NCBI GenBank assembly: GCA_029448655.1
Contig: JACCLO010000015.1
Coordinates: forward strand, 558,001 to 622,000
Source: Wolfiporia cocos
Lineage: Eukaryota; Basidiomycota; Agaricomycetes; Polyporales; Phaeolaceae
DNA length: 64,000 nucleotides
Direction of reading: 5' to 3'
Positions 44,101 to 53,321 of this stretch are shown in pieces; position 1 is the first letter of the stretch, and the number at the start of each line of letters is the position of its first letter. The notes under the pieces are model-generated. The model saw only the letters and a program-made list of their open reading frames with translations. It searched no databases and was not told the DNA's origin. A program made the position numbers and the translations under genes.

Positions 44101-45979
44101 CCAACACCTTCAAATCGGTGCAGAGGAATTGTAATTTATCCTTATTTAAAAACAATTGCTCTCGCCGCAACACGTCAATGACAGTTTCGACATGACGCAC
44201 GTGATCCTCCAAGGTGTCAGAGTAGATGATAATATCATCCAAATAGACCTCCATAAACACACCCAAGAATGGGCCAAAAATGTGGTTCATTAGAGTCTGG
44301 TAGGTAGCAACAGCATTGCAGTCACCCTGTTGCATAACGAGACTAACCATATTGCCATCAGGAGTGGTCATTGCAGTCCAATCGACGTGATCGGGCTGGA
44401 CGCGTATCTGGTCATATGCTCCCTTGCCATCCAAAGACGATCGATACTGACCGCGTGCAACGCGTCGTAGGATACCATCCATATCAGGCAGAGGTGAGGT
44501 TAGCTTGACAGTGTTAGCATTGTGAGCCCTGACATCCACTACACAACGCAGACATGCAGGGACACCCCTAACCCCGGTCCCTGGTTTGGTTAACAAGAGC
44601 ATGGGGCAAGTATTGCGGGCAGTCGTCATACGCCACCAGCCCGACTTCAGGTACACGTCACGTTGCTCTACCCAGGCCTCCCGGAGGGCATCCAGGCAGC
44701 GTGAGGGCCGCCAAACGTAGACCTTTGATGGGTCCTTCAAAGGTATCTCATGATTAATTTCTCTGAGAGGAGGTAGGGGGGCATCATGCGCCGTCTTGCA
44801 AATGGGCTCGGCGTATGCACGGAGATGTTCCCGTACGCACTCTAATTTGTCTTTCAGTATTTCGACTACGTGAGCTTCCAGCACGCATACCTGCTTGCCT
44901 GTCATGGGCAACGCCATGGGGCTGCCAATTTCGACAGTAGTGGGGTTCAAACCCAATGCCACCTTATGCTGGTACAGGAAAGGTGTCCCAAGTATTAAAT
45001 CATAGTTTAATAAATTCACAATATCAAAATATCGAGTCCCCCTGATTCCCTGGTAGGCCAATTCAGCGGTGCAACCTGAGTTGATTTTGGCACATGACCC
45101 TTGTACTGCTAAGTGTACGGGTAGTGGCTTAGCCAACTCGAAACTTTTAATTCCCAACTGGTGTGCTAATTTAGCAGACATGAAGTCCACGAGGGAACCG
45201 GAGTCCAATAAGGCCCTGGCGGGGTGGCCGTTGATGTGCACTACTATGACTATAGGTTCAGGGATTAGGCGCTTGAAGTCCTTTGGAGCACCTGCGTTGC
45301 GCTGAACCACCGGAAACGAATCACGTGCCTCGCTGGTAGGATTAGCGTAATTTAATTCCAGAAATTCGCCAGCCTGCTCCTCACTGTCCTGATAGAATAG
45401 CGATTCCAACGCGCCCTCCAGGCCATCATACGCATCACCAGATTCATGAAAATGGCGATGGACAGCTTTAGCGTAGGCGTTTACCAGATCCAGCATAGGG
45501 TTAGCCAACCCTAGGGTTGGCAGCACGACCACCAAATCCAAATAATGGTCTTCGACAATTACAACATCTTCCCATCTCATAGCAGAGAAGCGAGGTTCTC
45601 CAAGGGTGTGTTCAGTGAGTGGAGTTGATATTCCATTGTTGAGTATCATGCTAACTCCCCATTCCAGGGCGTCGCCCAAGGGTGCGCCACCTAGCGTGTG
45701 GCAGCAGTGGCTGTGGCTGCACACCTGTGCCACTTGCTGCCTAAACCAGGAAGGTAGGTCGAAGCTCGCATCCCGAAGTCGCTCATTAGGTATCGCCAGT
45801 CCCTCAGGAAAATAATCGCTGATCAAGAGTGATTGAGTGGGGTCCACATCGCCAACAAGATAAAAGTAGTCAGGCATAAATAGTGGGTCGTCCTCCTCCT
45901 GGTCGCAACAGTATGGTGCGTATTGCTTTAGCAGGTCAACCGCCTGCCACTCATAAAAATCGCCAATGCTCGTATATGT
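41048..45979 (-). CDS. pol: Pol polyprotein, Ty3/gypsy, chromodomain-type
   Basis: From the first Met at 45877 the frame is open for 1,609 codons. Aspartic protease ALLDSGSLVDF is at about residue 226; reverse transcriptase VYLDDIIIYSD at about 545; RNase H TDGSHGG at about 695; integrase zinc finger (THAHSLLAHLG and CDTCTTC) at about 1080-1120; and the integrase D, D, E triad in VDFVGP, SDRD and GSTERANQ at about 1150, 1213 and 1250. A chromodomain-like tail (DNEWAIDKL, FEAVWKSGDRTWVPYS) follows at about 1450-1490. Domain order PR-RT-RH-IN is that of Ty3/gypsy. The frame continues upstream into gag through a TGA at 45980-45982, so pol is probably made as a Gag-Pol fusion. Confidence 0.95.
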   Translation of the reverse strand, partial: TYTSIGDFYEWQAVDLLKQYAPYCCDQEEDDPLFMPDYFYLVGDVDPTQSLLISDYFPEGLAIPNERLRDASFDLPSWFRQQVAQVCSHSHCCHTLGGAPLGDALEWGVSMILNNGISTPLTEHTLGEPRFSAMRWEDVVIVEDHYLDLVVVLPTLGLANPMLDLVNAYAKAVHRHFHESGDAYDGLEGALESLFYQDSEEQAGEFLELNYANPTSEARDSFPVVQRNAGAPKDFKRLIPEPIVIVVHINGHPARALLDSGSLVDFMSAKLAHQLGIKSFELAKPLPVHLAVQGSCAKINSGCTAELAYQGIRGTRYFDIVNLLNYDLILGTPFLYQHKVALGLNPTTVEIGSPMALPMTGKQVCVLEAHVVEILKDKLECVREHLRAYAEPICKTAHDAPLPPLREINHEIPLKDPSKVYVWRPSRCLDALREAWVEQRDVYLKSGWWRMTTARNTCPMLLLTKPGTGVRGVPACLRCVVDVRAHNANTVKLTSPLPDMDGILRRVARGQYRSSLDGKGAYDQIRVQPDHVDWTAMTTPDGNMVSLVMQQGDCNAVATYQTLMNHIFGPFLGVFMEVYLDDIIIYSDTLEDHVRHVETVIDVLRREQLFLNKDKLQFLCTDLKVLGHIIDDTRIHMDPDKVDSVLNWKTPTNKELLHGFLGSVGYLADDISTIRIPMGILTALTASDSSYKWDFTHQCAFDDIKRLVHTHRSHHHVLLDYSDSAPTIWLVTDGSHGGISGVISQGADFRSARVATFFSAKLSSAQQNYPVHEIEMLAGVESMRRHREILLGCHFTWLTDHKGLTHLLTQKNLSGRQARWLELVSEFDFTVEYVPGVENVLADTLSRIYSFDLPGTVRAPSEYMVHNEAAMRAPRLVACTISMPVLAGLEANTVRTRSGTLADLSGAPKGARAPGPGSGGHVVEVARSSDVVHPRGRIVAQVAAPANEQVPTSVAAHGTPSRDQDAPLRRAVTEETPTPPMRRGRPVPAPMETGRPETSWEFVKWIRRVVLHGPKSPMQEGESQGNLTSDPQASESRFLDYLTANNDGIDLATTIRGRYSEDEFFSKVEASPKQFKNFREADGLLFIHKWERDLLCIPHILAGERAVREIIITHAHSLLAHLGAYKTLGLLRDHVWWRLMTQDVQKYCDTCTTCKHSKPANQKPYGLLNPLPIPSQPWEAIGVDFVGPLPESKNRDGTFDSITVVIDLLTSMVHLVPSRTSYNAKNIAELIFSEVYKHHGLPKAIVSDRDVLFTSLFWGHLHKLMGVELKMSSVYHPETDGSTERANQTVTQMLHQCISPNQKDWVSRLLAIEFAINLARSESTGYTPFFLNTGRMPRTMVWNNPTLDEYPGVCAYAQRVKYALISAHDSIIAARIKQTRDANRRRRPAPFSNGDLVYLSTKNISLLRGLAWKLIPKYIGPYKIMRDFGNNSYKLDLPSSLRRRGVHDVFHASLLRMHEPNDDWLFPGRLANQISELEDQDNEWAIDKLTSYVGSGSDAVFEAVWKSGDRTWVPYSAISHLDVIRTYLDLVGADNISQLGAGSGTPPDDPQLYLGSLYIFGEGGEGGEKDIREGRRRFKTGRFEKRRRSRIRPALRDSDPSPEQVLRRLVTSLIDLYADSLSTGLVDPHHGDPSFEAHCSRQS

Positions 45980-48676
45980 TCAGCCCTCACGACAGGTGGT
46001 GGGGAGGTCCAACTGGTCCGCAACGTAAACCAGTTCCCGGTCGTCCAGACCTTCGTCATCGAATATCGACCCTCCACCCTCATCATCAGATTCATCCTCC
46101 GAACCGCTTAGTAGCTCAGGTAAGTCCTCATATTCGTCAGTGGGGGCCGTATATTTCAACTGACAGTCGCCTCCTACTGCATCCTCACATGACTTCGACG
46201 ATCCTGGCCCAGATAGAAGTGGACTCACGTCAGCCACAGAGAAAGCCGAGTAGTCAGCGCCCAGGTTTTCCAGGTCTGCCACAGTAGGTAGCTCCATGTA
46301 GTTAAATTCTAAATTAGCAGAAGTAATTGTGCCCGAGCAAGTGGTAGACTCGCTAAGTGTTTTGAGGTTTTCGGCCTTGTCCCAATTAAATTCAATGTTA
46401 AATGAGGTTACGCCAGGGGGCTTGCCCCTTTTGTCTGACTGAACACATGTCTTACGAGAACAGTTTCGCGAGAAGTGGCCCACTTCGTGGCACTCAAAGC
46501 ATTTTCCTTCAGCCGATAACTTGGCTTTTTCAGAAGTATTCAACTTATCGGTCTGCCTCCCAGGACGGGGAGCCATGGCAGCGCTAAAGATTTGCGCTCT
46601 CCCGGAGTCGATCCCAGGTCCACCACTATGGCCCTTCACGTACCGGCGCGTCTGTCTATTTGCACCTCTCCCGGGTTGGCGCCCCGAGCCACTGGCGGAC
46701 GATCCGATCCTGGATGCCCCGGCTGGGTTGGAAGCCTTCGGTGCCTTGCTCAGCCACTCCTTCCCTTCAGCGCTTCCCACATTCTCAGCAATCTCCAGGA
46801 TTTCTGCAGCTTCCCTGATCTGTGTCCAAGTGGAGTGAGTTGGCGTAAGCTTATCTCGCCACAAGCCCTTCTGCATGTAGACATTCAGGCCCGTCCATAA
46901 TCTATCCACACGTTCCTGTTTGGACCACACGCCAGCCGTCAAAAATAGATTTTCTAACTCATGAACGTATTCTCTAACCGACTTATCCTGCTGGTAACAG
47001 CGACGCAGCTGCTTGTGCATCTGCATGCGGAAGTCGACAGGGAAGCAATAGTTAAATAACTCAACGAATATTCATTTCATATCCCAACTGCAGGTGTCCT
47101 TTGAAACAGTGTTAACGAAGAATTCGTAAGCTGTCCCAGTAAGGAAGTGGAATATTGTAGACGTGTGTTGCGAAGCTCTTAGTTTATATCCCTTGATATA
47201 TTCCGACATTTTGCGCATAAACTTGTGGAACGCTTGTACGTCCACTGATCCATCATAGGGCATTGGCTCACGTGGCTTTGATATGGGCGCTTGGCGTGAT
47301 TGTCGACGGATTCTCACCTGGCGATCACCCTCGTCTTTCTCTGAGGAATATCCCGATTCTGAACTTGAGCTAGAGGGTTCCGACGGCCCTCCTGGTCCTT
47401 CGACAATCCTATGCCCCACGTAATGGAAAGCATCTCCTAAGTAGCTACTGGGCTCGATATGATCGATGGGCCTCATGGACGAGGCCCTCGTCCCCGCCAT
47501 TTGGCGTCGTCTGTCGTGGTCCTCAAGGTCCACCATTCGTGCCCTCAACTTAGGAAGCAGATGTACAGTAGAAGGGGGCCTACCCAACAGGGCTTCCCTT
47601 ACTATTGCCTGAGCTGGTGACTCAGGAAGCAGAACTACAGTAGTAATAGGGGGCCTACTGGCAGCTACTCGCTGCTGCTCAGCGAGTAAACCCTTCAGAG
47701 TCTCAATCTCTGAACGGAGCGCCTCTTCCTGAAGAGAGGCACTTTGTTCGGGCTTCGCACGTTTGGAGCACCAGTTGTTGGCGCTCCGAGGTTCTTCCAC
47801 CTGGATGTTCCCAGATGGTCCGGTGACTCCTGCCGGCTCGGATTCTGGTACGACCCGTTTGTCTGACTGGTTGGCGGCTTCGGCCGCCTTCCTGTTTCTC
47901 CAGTACTCTAGGAGCTCCCTCTGTTCATCAAGAGAGAGGAACTCTCCCAACACCTGCTCATGCTGGGATAACAAGTTCTTGGCTTCTTGGCTTCGAACTT
48001 CCGAAGCCTCGACTTCGTCAGGCACCGACTCACATGTCGTTCGCGGGCACTCCACCTGCTTTCCTTTTTCGGTGGTGGGCCCAGGCAACCCCTCTCTATC
48101 CCACAGGTGCTTGGTTGCACATGCCTCCTGTACAACCTGGAACCGCCGCGTGATTCGTTCTTTCTCTTGGCGGGGTGATTCGTCAACCACCCCAGTCACC
48201 TGATGCAACTCAGGTTCAGAGCGCCTTCATTCTATCGGGCGCTCCATCAGAGTTTTCTCGCTCCGGGATCCCCTGCTTCGGGACCTACGACCCCTGACCA
48301 CCGTGTGCCAGGGCATGTCGTCGTCGTCTTCCTGTTTGGCCAAAACAGGGCTCAATATATTTTTATTACTATCTAAGTGGTCACTCTCGCCTCCCTCCGA
48401 AGGGGCAAGAGGAGGCAGCACCAAGGTGCTGAACGCGTCGTTTCCAACGGTCTCCGACTCGCGAGAGCCAGGTCTCGGAGTTACTACCCAGCTATACAAT
48501 AGCCCGGGCCTTACTCCAGAATCCGACAGGCCAGGTGAACTGGCCCGCGATGCCGGCATTTCGCCGGTGGGATTAGGTTTTCCGGGTGGAGTGTTTTGGA
48601 ACTCACCTGGAATTTTGGGGCTAGGCTGTTGGGCAGCCGTAGCTTGTTTCGAACGCAAGAAGTAAGGGTGCAACAT
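45980..48676 (-). pseudogene. gag: Gag of the gypsy element, same frame as pol, three TGA stops
   Basis: From 48676 (MLHPYFLRSK) the frame runs in register with pol. It is broken by TGA at 48227-48229, 47072-47074 and 45980-45982. The N-terminal part is disordered and Ser/Pro-rich. A retroviral-type gag core follows around 46,990-47,110 (FNYCFPVDFR, KSVREYVHELENLF). The CCHC zinc knuckle CFECHEVGHFSRNC is at 46,455-46,500, and an acidic tail precedes pol. Gag packages element RNA into particles in the cytoplasm. Each TGA could be a decayed CGA (Arg) or TGG (Trp) codon. Readthrough cannot be excluded, but three stops argue against it. Confidence 0.88.
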
Positions 48677-48823
48677 CCTTCGTAAGTCCGACAGACAAGA
48701 GGTTGCCGTGAGGTAGGGTTAGCCACAGGAATCGGAAGCTCGAGTTGATCAGACTCGAGAAGTCCCAGATGCCGGTAGCTGCTGAGGGGTGAAGACTAGA
48801 AGGAAGCCTAGCTGTGAAAAATA

Positions 48824-49157
48824 TGTGATGTTCGCAGGCACAAGAGTGACTGGTGACGGCACAAAGTAGGAAGTTCATCACACGGAAGTCACAGGTTATA
48901 AGGCTGTTATTCCAGTAACGCTTGTCTAGTACAGGATTTCGGGCCTCCTTATATACTGTAGAGTAGAATAAAACTTCAAGGGCTCTCGAGTGACGAGAGC
49001 CCATAACCGTAAGCTACCTTAAGGCTGATGAAGAACAGAGCGATGAGTACGAATCAAGGGGACCTATGTACTCAGCACAACGCGTAAAGGTAGTGGATAA
49101 CACAGGTAAGGAAAGTAAAGAGATTATGTAACTGGGGTGGCACGCGGTCGCGCCACA
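48824..49157 (-). repeat. 5' LTR of the gypsy element
   Basis: 334 bp, TGTGATG to CCACA on the plus strand, followed by CTTGG. The adjacent minus-strand sequence (TATTTTTCACAGC) should contain the primer-binding site, but I could not match it to a tRNA. Confidence 0.93.
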
Positions 49158-50264
49158 CTTGGGCCCGGCTTTGAAGGGCTCGGGCTCAGTGAAATGTCAA
49201 GCCGGGCCCTCCTTGACGGCTCAGGCCAGCTTGGGCCCGGCTCAGGCTCAGGCCAGGGCTTGTGGGCAATCAGGAACAACCTCAGAATTATTAGTTTCTA
49301 CAGTTCAAGATGGCAGCACAATGTATTCACAATGCATATATGTCTGTTATTATTGTGATTCTGATCTACAAGTGTCTTTACAGCTGCTTATGACATTGAC
49401 GGAAAACCCAGGTCTCGATCATAACTCTGATCGCAACCCCGATCGTAACATGTACAGTAGTTTCGCAGTACATTAGTGGATCATAAGTCATTGTACGGTT
49501 GTTGAGAGTATTTAAGATGAAATTCTGCAATTCTTGTTCCATTTTCACTCATTACAGCGAGGCTACAGTTGCGCGTCTAAAGCCGCCGGCTCAGGGCTCG
49601 GCTACGGCCGGCTCACAATCCAAGCCGGGCCCTGAGCCGTCCTGAGCCACCCCAAAGGCTCGGCTCAACTCGGCTCGGTCAGGCCTGGCTCACGGCTTTG
49701 AGCCGGGCTTTGCACATCACTAAGGGCAAGCTCCCTCCGGCGCTTAAGCCGCTGCTCGCTCAGGTCGCACTCAAGGGGGTCATGCTTGGCTAGTACGACG
49801 ACAATGTCTTCAACCTCATGCCGCGGCTGTTCCCATTAACAAGTTCACCATGACGGTCCGTCTATGCGCTGCTGTCTGGCGGGCGCTGGTGCTCACAGCT
49901 GTCATGCTGCAGAAACTGATCAAGTGGACTATCTAGCGCGAGCATACCGTAACGGACCTCCTCACGCGCTGCTTCGAAAACTCAAGGTGCTTGCCGACTT
50001 TCTAAAGGGCACAAGATGAATGGGAGCGAAGCGTCCTTGCATGAGTGTGTACGGCGCGTCGTCCATCACGCTGACCCCGTTGTCTGCCAGGGCGGCGGCA
50101 AGAGCGCGTCAAGGCAGAGATCGATGCAGGCGGCTCTACGATGAGATACTCTCAGACGCTAAAAATACAAGATTATTACTAGTACATTCAGGACGTATGT
50201 TGGTTCAACTGAATACACGAATGAACAAGAAAAATTGTTGCAGAGTAAAGAGAGAATGCGCTTC

Positions 50265-51512
50265 CTAGTGACCTTTCAACCACTCGGTCACCTTCTCCGT
50301 TGTACGCTGCTTCGCTTCCGCCTCCGCAGCCCTCTTCGCTCTCTCCCACGCCGGCCCATTCTTAATTTTCCACAGGATGGCTAGCATATCCAACGTGTCA
50401 AGCCCCGTATCGTACAGCCCTCTGCGCTGCTCACGCGCCTCAAACCTTTCAGCCCTTTGTTTGTCTTGGGCTTCCTTCCTTGCCTGCCTTTCTCTTTCAC
50501 GTTCTTTTCCGTCGTGATCTGTGCCTCTCTTGTAGTGGCCTTCAGGGTAGTAAAGATTGTCCGTGATCTTTCTCAGTAAGTCGGCGGAGCCTGGCGGTCC
50601 CCAAGCCTTCGTGGCCGCGCCAGCATAAATCGCGGTCAAAATAACTTCTGGGGGCCAATCTTCCGGAAGGGGAGATGATATCATGGCTTCCATGCCATGA
50701 TTTAGTGCACTCCTAATCCGGGAGCTTTCCACAAAAGAATGGATAGTCAGGCGATATGTGTCCGGCTCGGCATCGGCAGCTCCGGCAACATCACAGGATT
50801 TCAATGAGCGAACAGGAGTCTAAGTGAAAAAAAACACGGATAAGTGCCATGTAATCACTTTCATCAAAGAGACAGTGTCATATACCGGTAGAAAAGCAAT
50901 TTGTCCATGATCCAAGTTCCAGTGAAGGCCCCCTTGCAAAAGTAGCCCGTTCCTTGTGTCATTGATACTCTCTATGACGAGCTGCCCTCCGCTTCGAGTC
51001 TCTGTCAGTTGTTTGATGTACTGTGGAAGCAGAGTGAGACATAAGCATGCGTGCATGCTATGATGGCTTGCCTCGTCTCCTTTCCTGAAGGCCAATATAT
51101 GCGCCGCCTCATATTCCCCTGAGCCTGTGAAGACGCATCTGCCATCACGCTCAATGAGAGCGGATCGGAAGGTGCTATCACGGGTGCTGGAGGAATGGCT
51201 TGAAACTGTCTTCAACACGTATGGATCAACGAATGCGGCCGGACCGTTTGTGTGGAAGAAGTAGACTTCTCCAGAAGAGGCAGGGAGGTTGAGGTCGCAT
51301 GCAACCGTGCCATTTGTGGTTTCGGAAGACAGAGACAAGATTCCATCAGAGCCTGCGATTGCGTAGCCCAAATAGTCCAGCCACCTGCGAGGCTTTGAGG
51401 AATAGAGGGGGAGTGCATTAAATGGGATCTCGAGGGCAGTGACCCAGTCATATTGAGGCATTAGTATTTTCAGCGAGACAGGAAGCAAGGTCTGAGTGGG
51501 TGATTGTGTCAT
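50265..51512 (-). CDS. HNH-domain protein, apparently intact, three exons
   Basis: The proposed CDS is complement(50265-50819, 50886-51020, 51072-51512), 376 residues. The ATG is at 51512. Intron 2 (66 nt) is GT-AG. Intron 1 (51 nt) begins GCAAGC and ends CCACAG, a GC-AG intron; it lacks stops, so retention would add 17 residues. An HNH-nuclease-like core is visible: RSALIERDGRCVFTGS, EAAHILAF, then NGLLL and LHWNLDHGQIAFL. The C-terminal half is helical and Lys/Glu/Arg-rich (KERERERQARKEAQDKQRAE) and ends TEKVTEWLKGH. Fungal genomes hold many uncharacterised proteins with this domain, and no cellular role is known to me. It is convergent with the ubinuclein-like remnant and is the only intact host-type gene seen here. 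Confidence 0.78.
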
Positions 51513-51637
51513 TGTCGTGGTTCGAAGGTGAGAGTTGGGTTAATTACCCAGCGGGCTTGCGTAGCACGAAGCGCCGACAATCACGTGAAAATCACATGTG
51601 TACCGACACACCGAGATCAACGGGCCTTTGGGGTCCG

Positions 51638-51667
51638 GCGGAATCCGGCGGAATCCGGCGGATATCA
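51638..51667. repeat. Three tandem copies of TCCGGCGGAA
   Basis: TCCGGCGGAA occurs twice in full and once as TCCGGCGGAT, head to tail, about 130 bp upstream of the HNH gene start. It could be a promoter element of that gene or the edge of the CTTAAG-rich repeat beyond it. Confidence 0.7.
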
Positions 51668-51683
51668 CATGATCATGTCGGAA

Positions 51684-51884
51684 GGGTCTTAAGACCTTGT
51701 AAGTGACTTAAGACACTCAAGACACCTCTTAAGCTGTCATGCTCAAGCCTCTTAAGAGACGGTCTTAAGTTGTGCTTCAGCCTTCAGACTCTTAAGACTC
51801 TGAAGGCCTCTCTTGCAATCTCATGAAGTACTCTTAAGACTCATAAGACATAAGCCTATCTTAACAGTCTTAAGACATGCACAA
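51684..51884. repeat. Cluster of CTTAAG words
   Basis: Eight CTTAAG hexamers, mostly as TCTTAAGAC, occur within 200 bp, along with related CTCAAGAC and CATAAGAC. Such reiteration near one edge of an unclassified block resembles subterminal transposase-binding repeats of a DNA transposon, but no partner end was found. Confidence 0.75.
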
Positions 51885-52574
51885 CAGCTGGTAGAGTCTG
51901 AAGTACGAGTTGGAGTGTTGGGGGATTTCTGGAGTGCTCACTTAGCAGAGCACCCATGCATGGGTTGGTCTTCAGACCCAGCCACTTGAGGGCTCTTCAT
52001 AGCCTTCAGGACACTCAGAAGTGGCTTGGAACCATACTGTTGGCATGATGCTGTGGGGATCTCCTGCAATGAAGTCTGGATATTGTTTGACAGTTTCCCT
52101 AGCTTGTCTGGCTTCTCATTCATGGCTGATATCAGCCTGTTAGAGCATCTCAAAAAATGCCTGCAATGCAAGATTCAATGCATTTCAGCCCCATGCATGT
52201 GCAAAGGGCACCTTACCCCTGAGTTCAATGGCTACTTCTATGAGATGGTGTGTGATCAATCACTCAGATCATGGATAGTGCCTTGATAATTCCCCACCAA
52301 CCCATCACTCATGCTCATATTTTCAATGGTGTACAGAGATCCCACCTGAATCTCAGGAGGTCCGACAGCCCAAGCCTTGCCCTGGAATGACTTGCTGGAC
52401 AAAAGCTAAGCCTTCAAATTCAAATCTTGAGTGTACCTTCGGACTGTGCAAACCTTATTGCCAAGAAGCAAGAGCGATGCTTCCTTGCATCCGAAAATGC
52501 TCAGTTGCAAAACATATCAACTTGAGTGTTTGGGATTATATCTGCAAGCACAGACCAGCACAGACTGATTATTG
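51885..52574 (-). other. Unclassified block with a short minus-strand frame
   Basis: A minus frame at 51938-52171 encodes EKPDKLGKLSNNIQTSLQEI and PLLSVLKAMKSPQVAG. Upstream on the same strand are blocks such as YFYEMVCDQSL reversed in other frames. No known domain was recognised. With the CTTAAG cluster it may form one degraded transposon ending at about 52574, where a CAGTGAAA element begins. Confidence 0.35.
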
Positions 52575-52891
52575 CCTCCTCAACCCCAGTGAAAGTATGA
52601 CATATCCTTAGAATACATGTAAATATAAGAAAATATCCAATGATACTGTTCACATATCCAATCTAAGTGCAAAGATATCAAAAGCTAGATGCCAAGAGTC
52701 CAGGTGGTCCCATGACTGATGCCAAGACTCCCAAAAAATATATCTTCATACCTCAGGATATCCTCATCAGAGGTAGAGTTTCAGTCACTGAGATTAATTT
52801 ACCAACTGCGCTTCATTAGCGCTGCACAGTTGCCCAAGTGCTTATCTAGCGCTGGAGAAATAAGATTAATCTGACTTAATTTCTAAAAATT

Positions 52892-52968
52892 ACATGAGAG
52901 GGAATCGAACTGCAAGCCATAGCAATGCAATGAGCAGACATGAATTATACCATTACACTAAAAGGATT
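52892..52968 (-). other. tRNA-like sequence A
   Basis: Read on the minus strand it has TTTTAGTGTAATGGTATAAT, matching a pol III A box, and CAGTTCGATTCCC, matching a B box/T-arm, about 50 bp apart. Arms do not pair into a full cloverleaf by eye and the 3' acceptor strand is unclear. It is therefore a SINE-like tRNA-derived promoter rather than a working tRNA gene. Confidence 0.65.
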
Positions 52969-53234
52969 TGCTAGATTACAACTGTATTGATCATACTAAG
53001 AGTTTTTTGCTCCCCCAAACTCCGGCCTAACAAAACTTTGTCATCAAATTTTAAACTGCTAACCTCAATAGCTCTATGTTGGGTGTAGAACTATGACTAT
53101 AGTATACTTTTACTGTAGCTAGTGCTTCAACTGACCAATTTCTTAAAGCCAATAACTTACTTACATAAATTTTTGAATGACCGAAGATTTTTCATTATTG
53201 GGTACATAGGATATGAAGAAGCCTACTTGCTGTA

Positions 53235-53321
53235 TTGCTCCTTGGTGTAGTGGTAAGCTCATGGATGTCTTGTATGATGGCCTGCTGTCCAGAGGTTGAG
53301 AGTTCAATCCCTCATTGTGCA
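53235..53321 (+). other. tRNA-like sequence B
   Basis: CTTGGTGTAGTGGTAAGCTC resembles an A box and GAGAGTTCAATCCC a B box. The spacing allows a long variable arm. It differs from sequence A and probably derives from another tRNA. Transcription would run outward into the right inverted repeat. Confidence 0.65.

Larger units (their letters stand above)
39932..49157 (-). mobile_element. Ty3/gypsy retrotransposon, nearly complete, duplication CTTGG
   Basis: LTRs of 334 bp at 39932-40265 and 48824-49157 bound 8.6 kb of internal sequence. The duplication CTTGG (39927-39931 and 49158-49162) is perfect. All coding is on the minus strand: gag and pol in one frame, then a third ORF before the 3' LTR. 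The LTRs differ at 11 positions, nine of which fit decay at CpG sites. Three in-frame stops in and after gag probably inactivate it. Confidence 0.95.
39888..49722. mobile_element. hAT-type MITE, split by the gypsy element; duplication AGGGCAAG
   Basis: TAGTGATGTGCAAAGC at 39888 pairs with GCTTTGCACATCACTA ending 49722. The 8-bp duplication AGGGCAAG (39880-39887 and 49723-49730) is perfect. Without the gypsy element the MITE is about 600 bp and resembles 27147-27768 throughout. CpG dinucleotides are better kept here (CCCGGCTCGG) than in that copy, so this one is probably younger. Confidence 0.93.
39717..50230 (+). pseudogene. Ubinuclein/HPC2-like gene remnant split by nested transposons
   Basis: Plus-strand blocks: LEVMLEQLWNAIPK (39,778-39,817), then after the MITE plus gypsy insertion LPPALKPLLAQVALKGVMLG (49,731-49,790), YDDNVFNLMPRLFP, NKFTMT, a probable intron (GTCCGT to TGCAG), KLIKWTI, and later AQDEWERSV. 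This order resembles the conserved middle domain of ubinuclein-type HIR histone-chaperone subunits. Stops (after MLG, KWTI) and shifts break the frame. The AGGGCAAG duplication of the MITE falls in the codons before LPPALKP. Family assignment is from memory of conserved motifs and is moderately sure. Confidence 0.55.

Noticed and set aside
52892..52968. Possible functional tRNA gene
   Set aside because: A- and B-box-like motifs are present, but a complete cloverleaf with paired acceptor stem is not evident and the sequence is embedded in a repeated element.
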